The position numbers were made by a program, and so were the translations under genes. A stretch of DNA of 64,000 nt from an uncultured Capnocytophaga sp. GTDB lineage: Bacteria; Bacteroidota; Bacteroidia; Flavobacteriales; Flavobacteriaceae. Below are positions 17,238-25,751 of this stretch, in pieces. The stretch is from positions 1 through 64,000 of the forward strand of contig NZ_CALGWU010000060.1 in the NCBI RefSeq assembly GCF_937936315.1, read 5' to 3'. Numbering within the stretch: the first letter of the stretch is position 1; each line of letters starts with the position of its first letter. The notes beneath the pieces are model-generated. The model had not been told where the DNA came from and ran no database searches. It was given only the letters and a program-made list of their open reading frames with translations.

Positions 17238-19328
17238 ATGAAATCCTTTTTAGAAAAAATAAAGCCTTTTGCCTATATAACAGTGCTATATCTTCTCGTA
17301 TCATTCGTCATGCGAATCATTTTTATGTTACACCCTATTACAACCTCTACATTCTCCGCAGGAAGTGTGGTGAAAATGATTACTATAGGCTTGATATCCG
17401 ATGTCTTTACTATATTGTTGGCAAGTAGTATTCTGGCTATCTACCTCATTTTTATTGCCAATGTAAAGTATAAAAAACCTTATGGAGGAATCATTTTAGG
17501 TATTTTTATTCTCATACTACTCTACATACAATTTTATCCTAATAATATTTTTGCACAATATGGAGGAGTTCTTCCCGAGATTGCCTTAGCTTTCTTTGGA
17601 TTTAAAGCTTTTTGTTTTGCTCTTCTGCTCTTCTTCCCTAAATATAGAATACAGTTGCGCAATATTCTGTATTTCATAACGTTAGCAATCTATGTATTTG
17701 CCATAGTGATGAATGCAGTAAGCGAGTATTTCTTTTGGAATGAATTTGGTATCCGCTACAACTTTATAGCGGTAGATTATCTCATCTATACCAATGAGGT
17801 GATAGGGAATATAATGGAAAGCTACCCTGTAGTGCCCTTGTTTTCTGCTGTTTTTGTAGTAGTATTGGCACTTACAACTTTCTTGTTTATAAAAACTAAG
17901 AGTATTTTAAAAACGATCCCTACACTGTTAGAAAAAGCAGCATTATTAATAGTCTATTTATTGCTTGCTCTTGTAGGAATGTGGAGTTTGCCACGACTTG
18001 ATACCATCAGTGCCGAGAATACTTTTGCTCAGGAAATACAAAGTAATGGCGTATATAAGTTTTATTATGCCTTTACCCATAGTGAGTTAGATTTCTTTCA
18101 GTTTTATCCTACCTTGCCAGAAAAAGAGGCTGAAAGCATTGTGCTCAAACAACTCAATGCTCCTGCGCTCGAACGCCAGATTGTAGGCGATACTACTGAG
18201 GTACACCGCAATGTGCTCCTTATTTCAATAGAGAGTCTTTCGGCAGAATACCTTACAATGTATGGTAATACCGATAACCGTACACCCTTTTTAGATAGTT
18301 TAGCTAATAATAGCTTGTTTTTCACTAATTTATATGCTACAGGTAACCGTACAGTGAGAGGTTTAGAAGCCTTAACCCTTTGTATACCACCTACTCCAGG
18401 TGAAAGTGTAGTGAAGCGTAAAGACAATAAAGATAAGTTTACCACAGGAAGCGTGTTCAAAAGTAAAGGCTATGATGTGAAATATCTTTATGGAGGCGAT
18501 AGTTATTTTGATAATATGAAGGATTTCTTTGGCGGTAATGGTTACGATATTATAGATAACAAAAACTTTACTCCTGAAGAAGTAACATTTTCTAATATAT
18601 GGGGTGTTTGCGATGAAGATATGGCAAACAAAGCTATAAAGGTGATGAATGAACAAGCTAAAGCTGGCAAACCATTCTTCAATCATTGGATGACTGTTAG
18701 CAATCACCGTCCATTTACTTATCCTGAAGGTAAAATTGATATTCCTCCTACCGAAAAGAGTAGAGCAGGGGGGGTAAAATATACAGATTATGCGCTCAAA
18801 CAATTTTTTGAGATGGCAAAACAACAAAAATGGTATAAAAATACTATTTTTGTGATTGTAGCCGACCATTGTGCATCAAGTGCAGGTAGTACCGAACTGC
18901 CTTTAGATGGCTATCGCATCCCTTGTTTCATTGTCGCCGATTTTATCACTCCTAAAAAAATAGATGTGATGATGTCGCAAATAGATGTGATGCCTACTGT
19001 TTTCGGTTTGTTAAACTTCAATTATACCTCTAAGTTTATAGGACAAGATGTACTAAAAGAAGGCTATCAACCGCGTGCCTATATCGCTACTTATCAAGAT
19101 TTAGGTTACTTAACCCCCGATAAACTCACGATTATATCACCTTTGAGAAAAACTACTCAATACAGTTTGCACAAAGAAGCTGAACAACCTTCACAAGAGT
19201 ATCCTTTGTTTTATGAACAAGTAAAAGAAAATAACTTGAACAAAGAACAAGCCGATGCTTGTATTGGTACTTATCAAGCTACTGCCGAGTGGTTAAAAAA
19301 CAAACAGTACAATGCGGTCAAGAAATAA
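17238..19328 (+). CDS. LTA synthase family sulfatase/phosphoglycerol transferase
   Basis: A 696-residue inner-membrane protein with about five N-terminal membrane spans (1-250) and a periplasmic alkaline-phosphatase-superfamily domain. The domain has LISIESLSAEY (metal-binding Glu, about 329), ATGNRTVRGLEAL (nucleophile Thr, about 369) and VADHC (metal ligands, about 541). Gram-negative members transfer phosphoglycerol or phosphoethanolamine to glycans or lipids; this species should not make lipoteichoic acid. It overlaps the HD gene by 17 bp and sits upstream of the lipid A operon, so an envelope-decoration role is plausible but inferred. Confidence 0.88.
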   Translation: MKSFLEKIKPFAYITVLYLLVSFVMRIIFMLHPITTSTFSAGSVVKMITIGLISDVFTILLASSILAIYLIFIANVKYKKPYGGIILGIFILILLYIQFYPNNIFAQYGGVLPEIALAFFGFKAFCFALLLFFPKYRIQLRNILYFITLAIYVFAIVMNAVSEYFFWNEFGIRYNFIAVDYLIYTNEVIGNIMESYPVVPLFSAVFVVVLALTTFLFIKTKSILKTIPTLLEKAALLIVYLLLALVGMWSLPRLDTISAENTFAQEIQSNGVYKFYYAFTHSELDFFQFYPTLPEKEAESIVLKQLNAPALERQIVGDTTEVHRNVLLISIESLSAEYLTMYGNTDNRTPFLDSLANNSLFFTNLYATGNRTVRGLEALTLCIPPTPGESVVKRKDNKDKFTTGSVFKSKGYDVKYLYGGDSYFDNMKDFFGGNGYDIIDNKNFTPEEVTFSNIWGVCDEDMANKAIKVMNEQAKAGKPFFNHWMTVSNHRPFTYPEGKIDIPPTEKSRAGGVKYTDYALKQFFEMAKQQKWYKNTIFVIVADHCASSAGSTELPLDGYRIPCFIVADFITPKKIDVMMSQIDVMPTVFGLLNFNYTSKFIGQDVLKEGYQPRAYIATYQDLGYLTPDKLTIISPLRKTTQYSLHKEAEQPSQEYPLFYEQVKENNLNKEQADACIGTYQATAEWLKNKQYNAVKK

Positions 19329-20529
19329 GCTAAAAATTATCAACGACCCTATTTATGGGTTTATTCATATTCCTAGCACTTTAGTGTTCGATATCATTGA
19401 ACATCCTTATTTTCAACGACTCAGGCGTATCAATCAAATGGCGCTGTCCTATTTGGTATTTCCAGGAGCTAAACACACCCGCTTTGAACACGTACTTGGC
19501 TGTGTGTTCTTGATGCAGAAAACAGTCGAAATGTTGCGCTTTAAAGGTGTCCAAATCTCTGATAAAGAAGCCGAGGGGCTCTATATTGCCATATTGTTAC
19601 ACGATATAGGTCACGGGCCTTTCTCTCACGCTATGGAGCATAGTATAGTCGAGGGCATTTCGCACGAAGAAATCTCACTTCTCTTTATGCAAGAACTTAA
19701 CAAGGTGTTTAATGGCAAGTTAGAGACGGCTATAGCGATATTTCAAGGTACTTACCCACGTAAGTTTATGCATCAACTTATCTCGGGACAGTTGGATATG
19801 GATAGAGCCGATTATCTCAAACGTGACAGTTTCTATACAGGAGTTGCCGAAGGAAATATCAATTCTGAACGCCTTATCTCAATGCTCAATGTCCGTAACG
19901 ACGAATTAGTAGTCGAAGAAAAAGGTTTGTACTCAGTAGAGAAATTTTTGATAGCTCGCCGCTTGATGTATTGGCAAGTATATCTGCACAAAACTAGCGT
20001 TGCAGCCGAGCAGATACTTATCAGGTTGCTCAAACGTGCTAAAGAGCTGGAGCAACAAGGTCAAAAACTTACAATGTCTACAGCTTTAGCTTTCTTTGTG
20101 AAAAACAAAATATCCAAAGAGAACTTCTCACAAGAAGTGCTTGAAATGTTTGCACGTTTAGACGATACCGATATCATTTCAGCAATGAAAGAATGGCAGT
20201 TCCACCCCGATATAGTTCTTTCTAAACTTAGCAAAATGTTACTCAACCGCGATTTGCCGAAAATAAAAGTCCGCTTAAACGATTTTGAAGAACAGAAGAT
20301 AAAGAGGCTGCAGAAATTGTCACTTGCTAAAGGAATAGATGAAAAAGATATGAAATACTTTGTCTTTACAGGTGTGATGACTAATAGAGCCTACAACCCC
20401 GAAAAAGAAATTATAAAAATACTCACTAAAAACGGTAGAGTAGTAGAGCTTAGTAAAACCTCTGAAGCTATCAACTTAGAACCTCTTTCACAAGTAACCG
20501 AACGATACTATATTTGCTATCCAAAATAG
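19312..20529 (+). CDS. HD domain phosphohydrolase (dGTPase-like)
   Basis: A 405-residue cytoplasmic protein with the full metal-binding H...HD...D set: RFEH (His60), LLHDIGHGPFSH (His97, Asp98) and later QLDMDRADYLKRD. These residues and the N-terminal NDPIYGFIHI match the SAMHD1/dGTPase-like HD family that is usually encoded just upstream of lpxD in Flavobacteriia. The substrate may be a dNTP, but that is not shown. The start codon lies within the end of the preceding gene (17-bp overlap), so translation is probably coupled. Confidence 0.9.
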   Translation: MRSRNKLKIINDPIYGFIHIPSTLVFDIIEHPYFQRLRRINQMALSYLVFPGAKHTRFEHVLGCVFLMQKTVEMLRFKGVQISDKEAEGLYIAILLHDIGHGPFSHAMEHSIVEGISHEEISLLFMQELNKVFNGKLETAIAIFQGTYPRKFMHQLISGQLDMDRADYLKRDSFYTGVAEGNINSERLISMLNVRNDELVVEEKGLYSVEKFLIARRLMYWQVYLHKTSVAAEQILIRLLKRAKELEQQGQKLTMSTALAFFVKNKISKENFSQEVLEMFARLDDTDIISAMKEWQFHPDIVLSKLSKMLLNRDLPKIKVRLNDFEEQKIKRLQKLSLAKGIDEKDMKYFVFTGVMTNRAYNPEKEIIKILTKNGRVVELSKTSEAINLEPLSQVTERYYICYPK

Positions 20530-20605
20530 GGTGAAAAGCGAGGAGGTAAAATTACCTAATAGAGAAAAAAAATAGTAAAATGAGTGTTATATAAAATAAT
20601 TTTTA

Positions 20606-20613
20606 TACTTTTG
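20606..20613 (+). promoter_or_regulatory. Possible -7 element upstream of lpxD
   Basis: TACTTTTG matches TAnnTTTG, 76 bp before lpxD. No good -33 box is found at the right distance (AGTG at the expected place). A small palindrome, AGGTAAAATTACCT, lies 50 bp further upstream. Confidence 0.45.
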
Positions 20614-20689
20614 TTGCGAAAAATAACCTTTTTGCAAGGTAAAAATATATAAATATAGCCCTATATCGTTTTGATTATAAACTAATTAA

Positions 20690-21709
20690 ATGAAATTTAC
20701 AGCATTACAAATAGCCAATGTACTCGGTGGTGAAGTAGAAGGAAATCCCCAAATTGAAGTCTATAAACTTTCAAAAATTGAAGAGGGAAGTGAAGGGAGT
20801 ATATCTTTTTTGGCAAATCCTAAATACAAACATTTTATCTATACTACTCAAGCATCCATAGTGATTGTAAATAAGGACTTTGAGGCTGAAGATAAAATAT
20901 CAGCAACCTTAGTGAGAGTGGATGATGCTTATGCAGCTTTTACCAAACTCTTAGAGTTCTACAATCAAGTGAAAATGAATAAAGTAGGAATAGAGCAACC
21001 TTCATTTATAGCTTCATCTGCTAAAATAGGACAAAACGTATATATAGGCGCTTTTGTCTACATAGGTGAAAACGTAGTAATAGGCGATAATGTAAAAATC
21101 TATCCTAACACTTACATAGGCGATAACTCATCAATAGGAAATAATACTATTATATTTGCAGGATGTAAAATATATTCCGAAACTCTAATAGGTAAAGATT
21201 GTATGCTACATAGCGGAGTCGTATTAGGCGCCGATGGATTCGGCTTCCAACCTAATGAAAAAGGAGAGTTCAGCAGAGTCCCACAAATAGGCAATGTAGT
21301 CATTGAAGACTCCGTAGATATAGGTGCTGAAACAGCTATCGACCGCGCTACATTAGGATCTACAATTATTCGAAAAGGAGTGAAATTAGACAACCAAATA
21401 CATATTGCTCATAATGTAGAAATAGGTAAAAATACAGTGATTGCAGCACAAACAGGTATCGCAGGATCTACCAAAGTAGGAGAAAATTGTATGATTGGTG
21501 GTCAAGTCGGAATTGTAGGCCATTTAATCATCGGAAATCGCGTCAAAATACAAGCCCAAACTGGCGTAGGTCGAAATTTGAAAGACGACGAAGCTATACA
21601 AGGATCCCCTGCTCTAGGACACGCCGAATATAACAAAGCTTACGTCATTTTTAGAAAGTTGCCAAACTTGCTAAAACGCTTAGAAGAATTAGAAAATAAA
21701 ATAAATTAA
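20690..21709 (+). CDS. lpxD: UDP-3-O-acylglucosamine N-acyltransferase LpxD
   Basis: Third step of lipid A synthesis: adds a second 3-hydroxyacyl chain to UDP-3-O-acyl-glucosamine. The 339 residues have the N-terminal uridine-binding domain (about 1-100) and a left-handed beta-helix of hexapeptide repeats (about 105-300). The active-site region reads LDNQIHIAHNVEIG, with the catalytic His in IAHN. It starts the run lpxD, lpxC-fabZ, lpxA, efp, lpxD2 with gaps of 7, 6, 39 and 2 bp. A shorter homologue ends the same operon. Confidence 0.95.
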   Translation: MKFTALQIANVLGGEVEGNPQIEVYKLSKIEEGSEGSISFLANPKYKHFIYTTQASIVIVNKDFEAEDKISATLVRVDDAYAAFTKLLEFYNQVKMNKVGIEQPSFIASSAKIGQNVYIGAFVYIGENVVIGDNVKIYPNTYIGDNSSIGNNTIIFAGCKIYSETLIGKDCMLHSGVVLGADGFGFQPNEKGEFSRVPQIGNVVIEDSVDIGAETAIDRATLGSTIIRKGVKLDNQIHIAHNVEIGKNTVIAAQTGIAGSTKVGENCMIGGQVGIVGHLIIGNRVKIQAQTGVGRNLKDDEAIQGSPALGHAEYNKAYVIFRKLPNLLKRLEELENKIN

Positions 21710-21716
21710 ATATACT

Positions 21717-23105
21717 ATGGTGAAGCAGAATACTTTATCCAAAGAAATTACCTTAGAAGGTATTGGATTACATACCGGTAAACAAGTGAAAATGGTACTT
21801 AAACCAGCGCCAGTAGACAATGGTTTTACCTTTGTGCGTACTGACTTGGAAGGATGCCCCGTAGTAGAAGCTGATGCTACCTATGTATCAAGTACTGAAC
21901 GTGGCACTGTTTTAGAAAAAAAAGGAGTGAAAATCCAAACTTGTGAACACATCTTAGCTGCACTCGTAGGAATGGATTTGGATAATGTCATTATTGAACT
22001 CAACTCTTCAGAACCCCCTATTATGGACGGCTCTTCTAAATACTTCGTAGAAGCTATAGAAAAAGGAGGCATAACCCCTCAAGATGCTGATCGTTACGAA
22101 TATGTAGTAAAACAAGTCGTTACCTATGTGAATGAAGAAACTGGTAGCGAAATCACCCTAATCCCCTCCGAAGAATACCAAGTAACTACAATGGTAGATT
22201 TTGGTACTAAAATATTGGGTACTCAAAACGCTTACCTCAATAAACTTTCTGAATTTAAAACCGAAATAGCCGATGCTCGTACCTTTAGCTTCTTGCACGA
22301 ACTTGAAGCCTTGCTCGACCACGGTTTGATTAAAGGTGGAGATTTGAACAACGCTATTGTTTATGTAGATAAAGAAATCTCCGATAGTACAATGCAAAAA
22401 CTCAAAAAGGTTTTCAACAAAGATAATATTTCAGTAAAACCTAATGGAGTGCTTGATAATCTTACTTTGCATTACCCTAACGAAGCTGCTCGCCATAAAC
22501 TTTTAGATGTCATAGGCGACTTGGCATTAGTAGGAACTCGCATTCGTGGTAAAGTCATCGCTACTAAGCCGGGGCATTTCACTAATACCCAATTTGCTAA
22601 AAAACTTTCTAAGATTATAAAAAATGAACGCCGTAACAACGTTCCTTCTATAGATATCAATCAACCTCCCTTGCTCAACACTGTTGATATAATGAAATTG
22701 TTACCTCACCGTCCACCATTCTTGTTGGTCGACAAAATCTTCGAACTCTCCGATAAACACGTTGTAGGTTTGAAGAACGTAACAATGAACGAACCTTTCT
22801 TCGTTGGGCATTTCCCCGGAGCTCCTGTAATGCCTGGAGTGCTCCAAATTGAAGCAATGGCTCAAACGGGAGGCGTCTTGATACTCAGTACCGTACCCGA
22901 CCCCGAAAACTACCTCACTTACTTTATGAAAATCGACAATGCGAAGTTCAAAGTACAAGTGGTACCAGGGGATACCCTTATATTTAAATTAGAATTGCTA
23001 ACCCCTATTCGCCGTGGTATCTGCCACATGCAAGCCTATGCTTATGTAAATGGCAAGTTAGCTACCGAAGCTGAGCTAATGGCTCAAATTGTTAAAGTAA
23101 AATAA
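21717..23105 (+). CDS. lpxC-fabZ: Bifunctional LpxC deacetylase / FabZ hydroxyacyl-ACP dehydratase
   Basis: A natural fusion of 462 residues, known in Bacteroidota. The LpxC half (1-about 305) deacetylates UDP-3-O-acyl-GlcNAc, the committed lipid A step. It has the zinc-binding CEHILAAL, and DHGLIKGGDLNNA and HKLLDVIGDLALVG further on. The FabZ half (about 315-462) dehydrates 3-hydroxyacyl-ACP; it has LLPHRPPFLLVDKI and the catalytic GHFPGAPVMPGVLQIEAMAQ (His about 365, Glu about 379). The fusion places the enzyme that consumes hydroxyacyl-ACP next to one that needs it for lipid A. Confidence 0.97.
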   Translation: MVKQNTLSKEITLEGIGLHTGKQVKMVLKPAPVDNGFTFVRTDLEGCPVVEADATYVSSTERGTVLEKKGVKIQTCEHILAALVGMDLDNVIIELNSSEPPIMDGSSKYFVEAIEKGGITPQDADRYEYVVKQVVTYVNEETGSEITLIPSEEYQVTTMVDFGTKILGTQNAYLNKLSEFKTEIADARTFSFLHELEALLDHGLIKGGDLNNAIVYVDKEISDSTMQKLKKVFNKDNISVKPNGVLDNLTLHYPNEAARHKLLDVIGDLALVGTRIRGKVIATKPGHFTNTQFAKKLSKIIKNERRNNVPSIDINQPPLLNTVDIMKLLPHRPPFLLVDKIFELSDKHVVGLKNVTMNEPFFVGHFPGAPVMPGVLQIEAMAQTGGVLILSTVPDPENYLTYFMKIDNAKFKVQVVPGDTLIFKLELLTPIRRGICHMQAYAYVNGKLATEAELMAQIVKVK

Positions 23106-23111
23106 AAGTAT

Positions 23112-23906
23112 ATGATTCAACCTTTGGCTTATGTCCATCCCGACGCCAAAATTGCTAAGAATGTAGTGATTGAACCTTTTACTACTATCAGTAAAAATGT
23201 AGAAATAGGTGAAGGCACTTGGATAGGACCTAACGTAACCATTATGGAGGGCGCACGCATCGGGAAAAATTGTAAAATTTTCCCTGGAGCTGTAATTTCA
23301 GCCATTCCACAAGACCTCAAGTATAAAGGTGAAGAAACCACTACTCACATAGGCGATAATACTACTATTAGAGAGTGTGTAACTATCAACAAAGGTACTG
23401 TAGATCGTATGAGAACGGTAGTTGGTAATAACTGCCTAATAATGGCTTACTCTCATATCGCTCACGATTGCATTGTTGGGGATAATTGTATTTTCTCTAA
23501 CGGGACTACTCTTGCAGGGCACGTAACTGTTGGTAATTGTGCTGTGATGGCTGGTATGACAGCTGTCTATCAGTTCTGTTCTATCGGGAGTTATGCCTTT
23601 GTAACTGGCGGTTCTCTTGTAGGCAAAGATGTTCCTCCTTATGTGAAGGCTGCTCGAAACCCTCTCTCTTATGTAGGGGTAAACTCTATAGGCTTACATC
23701 GTCGCGGATTTTCTACCGAGAAAATACGTGAGATACAAGATATCTACCGCATACTTTTCCAGAAAAAACTCAGTACATCTCACGCTTTGGAATATATAGA
23801 AGCCGAAATGGAAGCTACTGTGGAACGTGATGAAATTTTGCAATTTGTCCGTCGTTCACAACATGGTATTATGAAAGGCTATCACGGTGAATTAATAAAA
23901 GATTAA
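23112..23906 (+). CDS. lpxA: UDP-N-acetylglucosamine acyltransferase LpxA
   Basis: First lipid A enzyme: transfers a 3-hydroxyacyl chain from ACP to UDP-GlcNAc. The 264 residues are mostly hexapeptide repeats forming a left-handed beta-helix (1-about 190) with a short helical C-terminus. Landmarks are PQDLKYKGEETTTHIGDNTT, CLIMAYSHIAHDC (catalytic His) and MAGMTAVYQFCSIG. It starts 6 bp after lpxC-fabZ. Length matches E. coli LpxA (262). Confidence 0.97.
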   Translation: MIQPLAYVHPDAKIAKNVVIEPFTTISKNVEIGEGTWIGPNVTIMEGARIGKNCKIFPGAVISAIPQDLKYKGEETTTHIGDNTTIRECVTINKGTVDRMRTVVGNNCLIMAYSHIAHDCIVGDNCIFSNGTTLAGHVTVGNCAVMAGMTAVYQFCSIGSYAFVTGGSLVGKDVPPYVKAARNPLSYVGVNSIGLHRRGFSTEKIREIQDIYRILFQKKLSTSHALEYIEAEMEATVERDEILQFVRRSQHGIMKGYHGELIKD

Positions 23907-23945
23907 GAACTTAAAACTAAAAACAAATAACTTAAAATACAATAA

Positions 23946-24512
23946 ATGGCAACAACCGCAGACATTAAAAAAGGATTGTGCATTCGCTTCAATCATGATA
24001 TCTACAAAATTATTGAATTTCTACACGTAAAACCAGGTAAAGGCCCTGCTTTTGTGCGTACCAAATTGAAAAGTGTTACCACAGGTAAAATCCTCGACAA
24101 CACTTTCTCTGCTGGTCACAAAATTGAAGATGTACGCGTAGAAACTCGCTCTTTCCAATATCTATATGCTGAAGGTGATGAGTTCGTTTTTATGAATAAC
24201 GACGACTTCAACCAAGTACACATCCGTAAAGATATGCTCGATTATCCTGATTTGCTTAAAGAAGGCGAAACAGTGATGGTTATCTTCAATGCCGAAGACG
24301 AGACTCCTCTTTCTGTAGAAATGCCTGCCAATGTTATTCTTACTGTTACACATGTAGAACCTGGTGTTAAAGGTAATACAGCTACCAATGCTACCAAACC
24401 TGCTACTGTAGAAACAGGAGCTACTGTGAATGTACCTCTTTTCATCAACGAAGGTGACCGCATTAAAGTAGAAACTGAAAAAGGTACTTACGTCGAAAGA
24501 ATGAAAGACTAA
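23946..24512 (+). CDS. efp: Translation elongation factor P
   Basis: Helps ribosomes through polyproline stretches. The 188 residues have the three beta-barrel layout. The modification loop HVKPGKGPAFVRTK carries Lys32, the counterpart of the residue modified in E. coli EF-P. The C-terminus reads GDRIKVETEKGTYVERMKD, typical of the family. Its place inside the lipid A operon, 2 bp before a second lpxD, is standard in Flavobacteriia. Confidence 0.97.
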   Translation: MATTADIKKGLCIRFNHDIYKIIEFLHVKPGKGPAFVRTKLKSVTTGKILDNTFSAGHKIEDVRVETRSFQYLYAEGDEFVFMNNDDFNQVHIRKDMLDYPDLLKEGETVMVIFNAEDETPLSVEMPANVILTVTHVEPGVKGNTATNATKPATVETGATVNVPLFINEGDRIKVETEKGTYVERMKD

Positions 24513-24514
24513 TT

Positions 24515-25432
24515 ATGCGTTTTCCACAACCTTATACTCTTGAACAAATAGCGACTATTATCAATGCGAAATACGTCGGAGCGAGTGATTTTCCAGTACT
24601 TGGGATGAATGAAATTCACGTCGTACAAGCTGGTGATATAGTATTTGTAGATCATCCTAAGTATTACGAAAAAGCTTTGCACTCTAAGGCTACCATTGTA
24701 CTGATTAATAAAGAAGTAGAATGTCCTGAAGGGAAAGCTCTTTTAATCTCAGATGACCCTTTTCGTGATTTCAATAAACTCACCGACTTTTTTAAACCTT
24801 TCCAAAAAGCAACAAATCTCATCGCTCCTTCAGCTCGCATTGGCGAAAATACAATAATACAACCAGGTGCTTTTGTAGGTAATAATGTGGTAATAGGTAA
24901 TAATTGTTGCATCCATTCTAATGTCACTATATATGATGACTGTATCATAGGTGATAATGTAACTATTCACGCAGGTACAGTACTTGGAGCTGATGCTTTC
25001 TACTATAAAAAACGCCCTAATGGATTTGATAAACTCAAATCAGCAGGACGTGTAGTAATAGAAGATAATGTCGATCTAGGCGCCCTTTGCACTATCGATA
25101 GGGGCGTAACTGCCGATACAACAATCAAAAAAGGAACAAAAATCGACAACCAAGTACATATAGGTCATGATACAGTAGTAGGAGAGAAGTGCCTCATTGC
25201 TTCACAAACAGGCATTGCAGGTTGTGTAGTGATAGAAAACGAAGTAACCATTTGGGGACAAGTAGGTATAATTAGTGGTATTACAATAGGTGAAAAATCA
25301 GTGATTTTAGCCCAAAGCGGTATTTCTAAGTCCCTAGAAGGAGGACAATCCTACTTCGGATCTCCCGCAGGAGAAGCTCGCGAAAAATACAAAGAAATAA
25401 GCGCAATTAAACAACTTATAAACTATAAGTAG
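24515..25432 (+). CDS. LpxD-like UDP-3-O-acylglucosamine N-acyltransferase homologue
   Basis: A 305-residue hexapeptide-repeat acyltransferase, shorter than the lpxD product at 20690. It has the N-terminal domain (PVLGMNEIHVVQAGDIVFVDH) and a beta-helix from about residue 105. The catalytic-type His is in IDNQVHIGHDTVVG. Flavobacteriia commonly carry this second copy after efp. It may acylate a different sugar nucleotide or be a variant of LpxD; the sequence does not decide. It ends the operon at the hairpin 25453-25489. Confidence 0.85.
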   Translation: MRFPQPYTLEQIATIINAKYVGASDFPVLGMNEIHVVQAGDIVFVDHPKYYEKALHSKATIVLINKEVECPEGKALLISDDPFRDFNKLTDFFKPFQKATNLIAPSARIGENTIIQPGAFVGNNVVIGNNCCIHSNVTIYDDCIIGDNVTIHAGTVLGADAFYYKKRPNGFDKLKSAGRVVIEDNVDLGALCTIDRGVTADTTIKKGTKIDNQVHIGHDTVVGEKCLIASQTGIAGCVVIENEVTIWGQVGIISGITIGEKSVILAQSGISKSLEGGQSYFGSPAGEAREKYKEISAIKQLINYK

Positions 25433-25452
25433 TTTATAATAAATAATTTAAT

Positions 25453-25489
25453 AAAAAGAACTATCCTAAATAGAATAGTTCTTTTTTTT
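25453..25489 (+). terminator. Terminator after the lipid A operon
   Basis: A 12-bp stem, AAAAAGAACTAT with ATAGTTCTTTTT, around a 10-nt loop and followed by further T. Confidence 0.85.
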
Positions 25490-25546
25490 ATTATTATTAC
25501 TTATAAATACAGTGCTTTGTTAAAAATATGTTAATTGGTAGAATAC

Positions 25547-25578
25547 TTTTGGAAACTCATGAAGAATATCTAATTTTG
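25547..25578 (+). promoter_or_regulatory. Distal promoter of the adhesin gene
   Basis: TTTTG at 25547-25551, a 19-nt spacer and TAATTTTG at 25571-25578. Confidence 0.6.
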
Positions 25579-25699
25579 CGCCCAATTTGAAATATGAGAA
25601 TGTGAATTTACTTCAATAAATGTTTTTAAATTATAATTTTTTTTGATTTTATAATCAGAAAAATAATCAAAATAAAAGGTAATGGAATATTTTATACAC

Positions 25700-25707
25700 T
25701 ACCTTTG
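25700..25707 (+). promoter_or_regulatory. Possible proximal -7 element of the adhesin gene
   Basis: TACCTTTG matches TAnnTTTG 44 bp before the ATG, but no TTTG lies 19-21 nt upstream. Confidence 0.4.
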
Positions 25708-25751
25708 CGCCCCTTTTTTAATAATGCCTATATAGATAAAAAAAGTATTAT

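Larger units (their letters stand above)
25490..25751. other. AT-rich upstream region of the giant adhesin
   Basis: About 260 bp without a gene. It holds one complete promoter-like pair (25547-25578) and a lone -7 element nearer the gene (25700-25707). No RNA gene or repeat was recognised. The transcript from the distal promoter would have a leader of about 165 nt. Confidence 0.6.

Noticed and set aside
18372..18869. A 165-codon minus-strand open frame opposite the LTA-synthase-like gene
   Set aside because: It is fully inside a conserved domain of the plus-strand gene and has no recognisable motifs.
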